DNA of 48,193 nt, from contig MHBE01000066.1 of the NCBI GenBank assembly GCA_001803205.1, positions 1 through 48,193 on the forward strand, written 5' to 3'. This document shows, piece after piece, positions 42,666 through 48,193 of this stretch; the first letter of the stretch is position 1, and every line of letters starts with the position of its first letter. Under the pieces are notes generated by a model. The model ran no database searches. It was not told where the DNA came from and saw nothing but the letters and a program-made list of their open reading frames with translations. Position numbers and translations under genes: made by a program. The stretch comes from Lentisphaerae bacterium GWF2_38_69. GTDB lineage: Bacteria > Verrucomicrobiota > Lentisphaeria > Victivallales > GWF2-38-69.

Positions 42666-43538
42666 TTATCTTTTATCATTTTTTACAATTTCCCCGGGAA
42701 GAGTTGAGGCATAAGAATAAATTTTGCGACCTGGATAAATTGTAGTATTAATGCCTGTGTGAACTTCCTCTCCCACAATTACTCCGAGTTTTCTTCTGCC
42801 AGTATCTATAAAATCAGATTCAACTAAACATTTGTGATTTTTCCCATCATGCCTTAGATTGGCAGTAATTGTGCCGGCTCCAAAATTGGTTTTTGTACCA
42901 ATAATAGAATCACCAATATAACTTAAATGGCCTATGCTCACTTTATTCATTATTAATGAATTTTTAAGTTCAACTGCTTGCCCTATATGACATTCGTCTC
43001 CAATATAGGTATTTCCTCTTATATAACAGTTCGGTCCTATTTTTGAATTCTTTCCTATTACGGCATTTCCTTCTATATAAACTCCTGGTAAAATCACACT
43101 TCCTTCTCCCAATATTATTTTACCGTCAATAGTTGCTCCAGTTCTAACAGTGCCATAGATATAGGTTTCTGATAATTCAGCTATGCTTTCTTCATTTATT
43201 TTTATAAAATCCCATGGATATGTGATAATTAAGGAATCTTTGTCTATTTTGAGTTTTGCTTCACTTCCCTTAACTTCGAAAAGAACAGATGAATTTTCTT
43301 CAACAATTATTCCTCCTAAGTTTTTCGCTATTTCATTTAGAATATTTCTTGACGGCCAGAAATCAGATCGGATTTTGATTTCTGCATTTCCAAACTTTGA
43401 TAAAATTTCTTTCAGTCTCTTTTCCTGTAAAAGAGAAAGCGTTGTGCCGGCTAAAGGAAAATCTCCAAGTCTTTCTGAATAGTTTTCAAACGGCGCAAGA
43501 GTCTTTTTTAGAGTATTTTTTAAGTAAACTATCTGCAT
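42666..43538 (-). CDS. GlmU-like left-handed beta-helix acetyltransferase, uridylyltransferase half decayed
   Basis: The C-terminal part (about 115-285) is a hexapeptide-repeat acetyltransferase like that of GlmU: GSVILPGVYIEGNAVIGKNS, GNTYIGDECHIG, then GHLSYIGDSIIG and NFGAGTITANLRHDG, a close variant of the GlmU block. The N-terminal 110 residues keep only traces of the nucleotidyltransferase fold (DFPLAGTTL, YPWDFIKIN); the GxGTRL-type nucleotide loop is absent. At 290 residues it is much shorter than GlmU (about 450). It lies 13 bases after glmM, so it may act on glucosamine-1-phosphate or a related sugar nucleotide; another protein would have to supply the uridylyl transfer. The acceptor is inferred. 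Confidence 0.75.
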   Translation of the reverse strand: MQIVYLKNTLKKTLAPFENYSERLGDFPLAGTTLSLLQEKRLKEILSKFGNAEIKIRSDFWPSRNILNEIAKNLGGIIVEENSSVLFEVKGSEAKLKIDKDSLIITYPWDFIKINEESIAELSETYIYGTVRTGATIDGKIILGEGSVILPGVYIEGNAVIGKNSKIGPNCYIRGNTYIGDECHIGQAVELKNSLIMNKVSIGHLSYIGDSIIGTKTNFGAGTITANLRHDGKNHKCLVESDFIDTGRRKLGVIVGEEVHTGINTTIYPGRKIYSYASTLPGEIVKNDKR

Positions 43539-43551
43539 AATTTTTTGCTAA

Positions 43552-44904
43552 CTAATTAAGTTTATTTTCAGCTATTGCTGCTATTTTTTTTGTCCATGAA
43601 TCAGCTATTTTGTAAGTTTTTGCTTCAATCATTATCCTTATGAGATTTTCAGTACCGGAATATCTTACAAGAACTCTGCCGTTTTCCTTTAGCTCCGTTT
43701 CACATTTTTTGATTTCTTCAGCAAGTTCAGGCACTTTATCGATAGGGATCTTCTCCTTAACCTTGATATTGACAAGTTTCTGGGGAAATTCTTCCATGCA
43801 GTTTGCCAATTCGGCTAAAGGTTTCTGCTGTTCTATCATCATTTTCAGCACATGAAGAGCTGTAATTATTCCATCTCCAGTTGTTACATAATCCATAAAG
43901 ATGATGTGCCCGGATTGTTCGCCTCCAAGATTAAAATTACCCTCCCGCATTTTTTCAATTACATATCTGTCGCCAACTTGGGTAGTTATTAACTCTATTC
44001 CATGTCTGACCATAGCATGCCTGAGACCTATATTGCTCATCACAGTAGAAACTAAAGTATCATTTGAAAGCCGTCCTAATTCTTTGTAATAGATTGCGCA
44101 CATTGCTAGGATTTTATCACCGTTAACGACAGCTCCGTTGCTATCAAGCAAAATTACTCTGTCTGCATCTCCGTCAAAACAAATTCCAACATCTGCCTGA
44201 TGTTCCCTGATAAGATTGGATATGTTTCCAGGATACATAGCTCCGCAATTTTTATTTATATTAAAACCGTCAGGATCAACTCCGACTTTTATAACTTCGG
44301 CTCCCAATTCTCTAAATATCCACGGGGCAATGCTATACGCTGCGCCATTAGCGCAATCAAGAATAACTTTTAAGCCTTTTAAACTTGAATCTTTAATAGT
44401 ACTTTTAGCAAACTCGACATATCTTCCCTTTGCGTCTTCTATTCTATGCGCTTTCCCAAGCAAATTTGTTCCAACATGTTCGCTATTTATATCTCCGCTG
44501 AACATTATGTCTTCTATTTTTAACTCTTCGGAATCAGGCATTTTAAATCCATCAGCTCCAAAAATTTTCAATCCGTTATCTTCATAAGGATTATGAGAAG
44601 CTGTTATCATTATTCCGCAATTAGCATTAAAGGATTTAATAAGTCTGGCAATCGCTGGAGTAGGCAGAGGGCCAACGCTGTAAACATCCATTCCCATACT
44701 GACAAGTCCGCTCTCAAGAGCACTTTCAAGCATATATCCTGAGAGTCTTGTATCTTTTCCGATGACGGCTCTGAAAACGCCCTCTCTATCTGCTTTGAAA
44801 TACTTTCCCAGTGATTTGCCTAGCATCAGCGCTATTTCTGGAGTAATCGGGTATGTATTGGCTTTACCTCTTATTCCATCTGTTCCGAATAGTTTCTTTT
44901 CCAT
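43552..44904 (-). CDS. glmM: phosphoglucosamine mutase
   Basis: GlmM converts glucosamine-6-phosphate to glucosamine-1-phosphate, feeding UDP-GlcNAc for murein and LPS. The start MEKKLFGTDGIRG is standard. The active-site phosphoserine is Ser103 in TASHNPYEDNG, the metal site is FDGDADR, the sugar loop is GGEQSGH and the phosphate loop is RYSGTENLIR. At 450 residues it is full length. GAGAGGACC lies about 7 bases before the ATG, partly inside the end of yraN, from whose stop it is 1 base away. The downstream gene is the GlmU-like acetyltransferase, in keeping with this pathway. Confidence 0.97.
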   Translation of the reverse strand: MEKKLFGTDGIRGKANTYPITPEIALMLGKSLGKYFKADREGVFRAVIGKDTRLSGYMLESALESGLVSMGMDVYSVGPLPTPAIARLIKSFNANCGIMITASHNPYEDNGLKIFGADGFKMPDSEELKIEDIMFSGDINSEHVGTNLLGKAHRIEDAKGRYVEFAKSTIKDSSLKGLKVILDCANGAAYSIAPWIFRELGAEVIKVGVDPDGFNINKNCGAMYPGNISNLIREHQADVGICFDGDADRVILLDSNGAVVNGDKILAMCAIYYKELGRLSNDTLVSTVMSNIGLRHAMVRHGIELITTQVGDRYVIEKMREGNFNLGGEQSGHIIFMDYVTTGDGIITALHVLKMMIEQQKPLAELANCMEEFPQKLVNIKVKEKIPIDKVPELAEEIKKCETELKENGRVLVRYSGTENLIRIMIEAKTYKIADSWTKKIAAIAENKLN

Positions 44905-44905
44905 T

Positions 44906-45292
44906 TTAAGGTCCTCTCATTCCAAATCTTTTTTCCCAGTGATGAACCTTTTTCAGTCCCCACTTACCATATTCAATTTCAATCAAATCAAACCTGTATT
45001 TTATTGCAGGATTGCCTATTTTACACAAATAATCGACTGCTGCACTTTCAATCCTTTCTGCTTGATGTTTTCTGAGCCAAGTTTCATCTGCTGAATTGTC
45101 ACCTTTATCTAAGGTATGACGAGTTTTAACTTCTACAAAACATAGGATTTCTCCATCTCTGGCAATAATATCTATTTCTCCTGTTCTATTATCAGAAATA
45201 AAATTCCTTTTCAATATATCAAAGCTCTTAGCCCTAAGAAGTTTTGTAGCCAGGTTTTCCCCTTTTTGGCCTAATTTTAAATGAGAAACCAT
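44906..45292 (-). CDS. yraN: YraN-family (UPF0102) endonuclease-like protein
   Basis: A 128-residue protein of the UPF0102 family with the restriction-endonuclease-like fold. GQKGENLATKLL is the N-terminal helix. GEIDIIARDGEILCFVEVKTR carries the Asp and E-x-K residues of the PD-(D/E)xK active site. The C-terminal KYRFDLIEI is typical. Its cellular role is not settled, although the fold suggests a DNA-processing role. No ribosome site is obvious before the ATG. It lies between the YeeE/YedE-like gene (17 bases) and glmM (1 base), in a long minus-strand run. Confidence 0.93.
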   Translation of the reverse strand: MVSHLKLGQKGENLATKLLRAKSFDILKRNFISDNRTGEIDIIARDGEILCFVEVKTRHTLDKGDNSADETWLRKHQAERIESAAVDYLCKIGNPAIKYRFDLIEIEYGKWGLKKVHHWEKRFGMRGP

Positions 45293-45309
45293 GTCAACTA
45301 TTTTATTAT

Positions 45310-45921
45310 TTATTTCTTTTTCTGAGTCTTAGTATCTCCATATGATGACGAATTGCCTGAAGCTCTTTGAATAAGTCTTAAGAAAAGAGCTAAGATCAAA
45401 CAAACAAAAGGAATAAAATATAACATAATAGTATGACCATTAAAGAACAATGAATTTTCAGCCAGCAAATTTATATTAGCTGGATCAGGTCGCCCTGTGA
45501 TATAGTTTCCTATAAACGAATCTATTGATTTTATTGCAGGAAACGCAAGAAGCATCCCAACCAAAGCAAGAAAAGAGTAAATCCTTCCTGTTCCAAAAGA
45601 AACAATCGCTGTTAATGGAATATGTCCGCATAAAGCAACTCCTAACCCTGATATTATTGCGCCAATTACAATGGGCCAAAATTTATAGTTTGAAGGATTT
45701 AAATTGATTAGCCCAAATTTATGAAGGAAATAAAATAGCGGAACTCCAACTGTAATTGATACAAGATAAGTTATAGCTAAACTGTTATCTTTGAAATGAA
45801 TTTGATTTATAAAAGTTTTTCTCTCGGACAGAGATGCTTTTACTATAATAAAACCAAATAAAATGCCGATAATTAAAGCAGCAATAATTTTTGAATTTCC
45901 AGAGAGCTCAAGATGATTCAT
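45310..45921 (-). CDS. YeeE/YedE-like membrane protein, half 1
   Basis: A 203-residue inner-membrane protein with about five or six helices, first AALIIGILFGFIIVKASL, then YLVSITVGVPLFYFL. The block IISGLGVALCGHIPLTAIVSFGTGRIYSFLALVGMLLAF is the YeeE/YedE (DUF395) core, whose consensus is GFGxxLxGxCPGT followed by GxGR. Here the usual CxxCP is CGHIP, and this is the only Cys in the protein. The family imports thiosulfate or related sulfur compounds. AGGA is 7 bases before the ATG, and the C-terminus is basic (SSSYGDTKTQKKK). It is 16 bases after the partner gene upstream; the two probably form one complex. Transport substrate is unknown. Confidence 0.72.
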   Translation of the reverse strand: MNHLELSGNSKIIAALIIGILFGFIIVKASLSERKTFINQIHFKDNSLAITYLVSITVGVPLFYFLHKFGLINLNPSNYKFWPIVIGAIISGLGVALCGHIPLTAIVSFGTGRIYSFLALVGMLLAFPAIKSIDSFIGNYITGRPDPANINLLAENSLFFNGHTIMLYFIPFVCLILALFLRLIQRASGNSSSYGDTKTQKKK

Positions 45922-45937
45922 ATTAAATCCTGATTAT

Positions 45938-46438
45938 TTATTTTTCATCAATGCTAATTTTAAGAGACATTAGAGTTCCAAGAATAACTGATTCAATGAA
46001 GACTATTATTATATAAACGGCAACAACAATAAAAAGACCTAATGCATCGCTCCACATTTTTAAAAATGTATCTCCAGCTATTATCATCCCTGCCATTGAA
46101 AGGAATCCACCTATAAAATTTATCAAAACCCCAATAGATAGGTAATAAGCCGGTCCCTTAGAAAGATGATCCTCAGGAAATAATTGAAATTTAAATTGTT
46201 TTCCTGCTAAAGCTGCTATTATAGAACCAATCAAAACTCCTAAAATAAAAATCTCTTCCCAGCTAATTTCAAAACTTTCTCCATTAACCGCATCAAGTGT
46301 TTTTGTCATAATTTTCGAATATGCCTCTAATGTCCCTACATAGCCATTAAGAACAAAAAGACTGATAGCAAAAAGTATTGCTATTAGAACTCCTGCTAAC
46401 CAAGGTGATATTTTAGACGCGAATATGCTTTTAAACAT
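45938..46438 (-). CDS. YeeE/YedE-like membrane protein, half 2
   Basis: A 166-residue inner-membrane protein with about four helices. SPWLAGVLIAILFAISLFVLNG and EEIFILGVLIGSIIAALAGKQFK resemble the first half of YeeE/YedE proteins, and YLSIGVLINFIGGFLSMAGMIIAGD the second pseudo-repeat with its GxxLxGG-like turn. There is no Cys at all, although the family normally uses conserved Cys to pass thiosulfate. GAGGA lies 5 bases before the ATG. It is adjacent to half 1 in the same operon, fitting the split two-gene form of the family. The call rests on pattern and pairing, so it is moderate. Confidence 0.6.
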   Translation of the reverse strand: MFKSIFASKISPWLAGVLIAILFAISLFVLNGYVGTLEAYSKIMTKTLDAVNGESFEISWEEIFILGVLIGSIIAALAGKQFKFQLFPEDHLSKGPAYYLSIGVLINFIGGFLSMAGMIIAGDTFLKMWSDALGLFIVVAVYIIIVFIESVILGTLMSLKISIDEK

Positions 46439-46464
46439 ATTTTCCTCTTTTAATTATTCATTAT

Positions 46465-46971
46465 TTAAATTGGGGAATTTAAAGTATATAAAGAATCCTG
46501 CCGCATAGCCCTATTTGCATGACATAAAGCAAGCCCCAGAGCATCTGTAGCATCAAATTCTAATTGAGAAATATCAATTCCCAAAAATGAAGACATAATT
46601 GTCGCAACCTGTTCTTTTGAGGCAGTTCCTATCCCACCAGCTGCCATTTTAACTTCTTTTGGAGAATATGCATAGATTGGAATATCCAAAGAGGACAAGG
46701 CAGTCATTACAGCTCCTCTTGCATAGCCTAATATCATGGTGGTTCTTACATTTTTACCGAAAAAGGCTCCTTCAATTGCTGCCACATCCACTTTGAAAGT
46801 TTTTACCAGTTCTTGAATTCCATAATATAGCCTGGTCAAACATTTACTTTGAGGTAATTCTTTTCTGTTCTTTATCAGACCGCAATCAATTGTTTTAAAT
46901 AAATCTCCATTGGCATTTATTATCCCGTATCCTGTGCATCTCAAGGCAGTATCTACTCCAAGTATTACCAT
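46465..46971 (-). CDS. ruvC: Holliday junction resolvase RuvC
   Basis: RuvC cuts Holliday junctions in concert with RuvAB at the end of recombination. The catalytic acids are visible: Asp7 in GVDTALRCTGYG, Glu67 in AIEGAFFGKN, Asp140 and Asp143 in FDATDALGLALCH, matching Asp7, Glu66, Asp138 and Asp141 of the E. coli enzyme. RTTMILGYARGAV and YSPKEVKMA are typical. At 168 residues it is normal. AAAGG lies about 6 bases before the ATG, right after the yebC stop 12 bases upstream. ruvA and ruvB, which often follow, are not here. Confidence 0.96.
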   Translation of the reverse strand: MVILGVDTALRCTGYGIINANGDLFKTIDCGLIKNRKELPQSKCLTRLYYGIQELVKTFKVDVAAIEGAFFGKNVRTTMILGYARGAVMTALSSLDIPIYAYSPKEVKMAAGGIGTASKEQVATIMSSFLGIDISQLEFDATDALGLALCHANRAMRQDSLYTLNSPI

Positions 46972-46983
46972 TGAAAACCTTTA

Positions 46984-47742
46984 TCAATCGATCTGAATTG
47001 TTTCAAGAATTTCTTCCGGAATATCAAAATTAGCATGAACGCTCTGGACATCGTCGAGTTCTTCGAACTTTTCAACAAGTTTAATAATTCTTGTAGCTTT
47101 GTCTTTATCTTTAATCTGAACATAATTCTCGGGTTTTCTGGTAAGTTCGGATTCATCAGGAGTAATTTTTGCAGACTGGAGGGCTTTTGATATGCTATCG
47201 AAAGCTTCAACAGGCGCCCATATTTCAGCACTACCGTCAATGACTTCTATATCTTCTGCTCCAGCATCGATAACGATGTCCATTAATTTTTCTTCTGAAG
47301 CGTTCTCTCCTGTCACAACAAAACGGGATTTGCGCGGAAACATCCATGAAACAGCTCCGCTGCTTCCCATATTTCCACCATTCTTATCAAAAACAGCTCT
47401 CACTTCACTGCTGGTGCGGTTTCTATTGTCTGAAAGGCATTCCACAAGAATTGCTACTCCATCAGTTCCATAGCCTTCATAAACTATCTCTTCAAAACTG
47501 CTTGCATCCGCGTCTTCTCCTGAACCTTTTTTTATAGCTCTCTCTACATTGGCTACTGGCATGTTAGCAGATTTAGCAGCAAGGATAGCAGCTCTAAGTC
47601 TGGCATTTGTGTTAGGATCAGATCCTCCTGTCTTTGCTGATACTATTATTTCTTTTGACAGTCTTGAAAATATTTTACCTTTTTTCTTATCGGCTGCGCC
47701 TTTCTTATGCTTTATATTTGCCCACTTGCTATGACCAGACAT
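46984..47742 (-). CDS. yebC: YebC/PmpR-family protein
   Basis: A 252-residue member of the YebC/TACO1 family, described as a transcriptional regulator and, in recent work, as a factor that relieves ribosome stalling. MSGHSKWANIKHKKGAADKKKGK is the family opening (shown here as MSGHSKWANIKHKKG). NARLRAAILAAKSANMP, YEGYGTDGVAILVE, NRNRTSSEVRAVFDKNGGNMG and the C-terminal LDDVQSVHANFDIPEE are all conserved. AAGGGGA precedes the ATG by about 5 bases. yebC directly followed by ruvC is a common pairing in bacteria. It is the first gene of the minus-strand run to 42666. Confidence 0.97.
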   Translation of the reverse strand: MSGHSKWANIKHKKGAADKKKGKIFSRLSKEIIVSAKTGGSDPNTNARLRAAILAAKSANMPVANVERAIKKGSGEDADASSFEEIVYEGYGTDGVAILVECLSDNRNRTSSEVRAVFDKNGGNMGSSGAVSWMFPRKSRFVVTGENASEEKLMDIVIDAGAEDIEVIDGSAEIWAPVEAFDSISKALQSAKITPDESELTRKPENYVQIKDKDKATRIIKLVEKFEELDDVQSVHANFDIPEEILETIQID

Positions 47743-47926
47743 AAGTTCCCCTTAAAGTTTGATAATTAACAAAATGATATTGAGTTTAAAAATAGCAAAA
47801 TCCATAAAAAAAACAATAGTCATTTAACTTATACTTTTCTCTTACTTCTCATCCTTAAGCTTAATAAAACCCTTCTAAAATAGTTAAAATCTATCTCAAT
47901 ACAACAAAAATTGATATATCTTTCAT
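47743..47926. other. upstream region of yebC, AT-rich
   Basis: About 180 AT-rich bases between the yebC start and the stop of a broken gene. Nothing beyond the yebC ribosome site and ordinary AT-rich sequence is seen. Confidence 0.5.
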
Positions 47927-48071
47927 TTACTCTGCAGCTTCGGTTCCTAGAATATTGCCTTTTGTCAAAGTTAAATCAATATTGTTCTTTCTAAGGGAAG
48001 CTCCTCCTATTTGCCCTGAATAAATTTTTCCATCAGGCATAATTGTGTTGGAAAATACAGTGTCAGAAAAG
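47927..48071 (-). pseudogene. C-terminal remnant of an unrecognised gene, interrupted by an IS end
   Basis: On the minus strand a frame ending in TAA at 47927-47929 reads HFSDTVFSNTIMPDGK, IYSGQIGGASLRKNN and LTKGNILGTEAAE. It is open back to the IS terminus at about 48072, where the homology to the 2.6 kb repeat begins, so it looks like the last 45-48 codons of a gene cut by the element. I do not recognise the protein. The only internal ATG would give a peptide of about 36 residues without a clear ribosome site. It may also be an unremarkable open frame. Confidence 0.4.
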
Positions 48072-48193
48072 TGCCTCTTCGCCCAAATGATAAGTAAAGT
48101 TTATAAATCAGCCTCAGTTTTAGTATTTGGGAGATTATAGATTTTGAGGATGAAATATTCCTTATCCCTGAAGCCGTAAGCTTGGCGGATGAG
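48072..48193 (-). mobile_element. ISL3-like insertion-sequence end with transposase C-terminus (copy B, partial)
   Basis: At the right edge the minus strand starts mid-gene with LIRQAYGFRDKEYFILKIYN and LPNTKTEADL, ending in TAA at 48101-48103. The AYGxRDxEYxxLK pattern is typical of the C-terminus of ISL3-type transposases. Beyond the stop lies a presumed inverted end whose outer bases read GCCTCTTCGCCCAAATGA. Bases 48072-48131 match the reverse complement of 2621-2680 at about 80 percent. The rest of the element is outside the window, so its family is provisional. Confidence 0.6.

Noticed and set aside
44762-45094. A 110-codon plus-strand frame across glmM and yraN
   Set aside because: It is antisense to two well-supported genes and has no ribosome site.

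Overview
The window is low-GC bacterial chromosome. The organism has an outer membrane, shown by an LptD/OstA-type LPS-assembly porin. It also carries a compact bat (Bacteroides aerotolerance-like) operon, a eukaryote-type (GH13_8) glycogen branching enzyme, ThyX instead of ThyA, a eukaryote-like IleRS2, and a PabB-PabC fusion. This mix fits a deep-branching Gram-negative phylum (Lentisphaerota/PVC, Riflebacteria or similar). The phylum is inference and cannot be fixed from this sequence alone. No rRNA, tRNA or CRISPR array was seen.

Layout. (1) 1-2680 is a mobile-element junction. It holds the 3' tip of an RHS-repeat protein with an unrecognised variable tail, an apparently complete ISL3-family insertion sequence placed exactly after the RHS stop codon, a frameshifted IS630-type transposase remnant, and a decayed terminus of a second ISL3-like element. 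(2) 2805-8418 holds thyX (+), facing minus-strand rmlD with a secreted protein, and a minus-strand operon pncB - ldcA - nitrilase. (3) 8622-13529 is the bat operon: a VWA protein, a Gln-rich TPR protein and a BatD-BatE fusion. (4) 13689-17766 is glgB - xseA - prephenate dehydratase. (5) 17878-25537 holds uvrB, small secreted and membrane proteins, an iron-sulfur-type flavoprotein, a DEDDh exonuclease, a palindrome cluster, a UPF0313 radical-SAM protein and two zinc-ribbon proteins. (6) 25661-37894 holds pgi, a strong bidirectional terminator, ileS2, yicC-pabBC, an abundant-looking secreted protein and lptD. (7) 38095-42615 holds dapB, an HPt protein, an orphan OppF ATPase, an unknown 474-residue protein and a minimal HlyD-like protein. 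(8) 42666-47742 is one minus-strand run: yebC - ruvC - two YeeE/YedE-like membrane proteins - yraN - glmM - GlmU-like acetyltransferase. (9) 47743-48193 holds another copy of the ISL3-like terminus, inverted relative to that at 2.6 kb and inserted after what looks like the tail of a broken gene.

Most of the window is housekeeping DNA: cell-envelope supply (glmM, GlmU-like, dapB, ldcA, lptD), DNA repair (uvrB, ruvC, xseA), and folate, aromatic and NAD metabolism. The observations most worth a second look are the BatD-BatE fusion in a reduced bat operon, the TRF-to-TQF change in prephenate dehydratase, the split YeeE/YedE pair that lacks most of the usual cysteines, the GlmU-like protein whose uridylyltransferase half is decayed, the paired inverted IS termini at the two edges, the palindrome cluster at 22.5 kb, and the HPt/OppF/unknown cluster. 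I do not see a clear new multi-gene defence or biosynthetic system.
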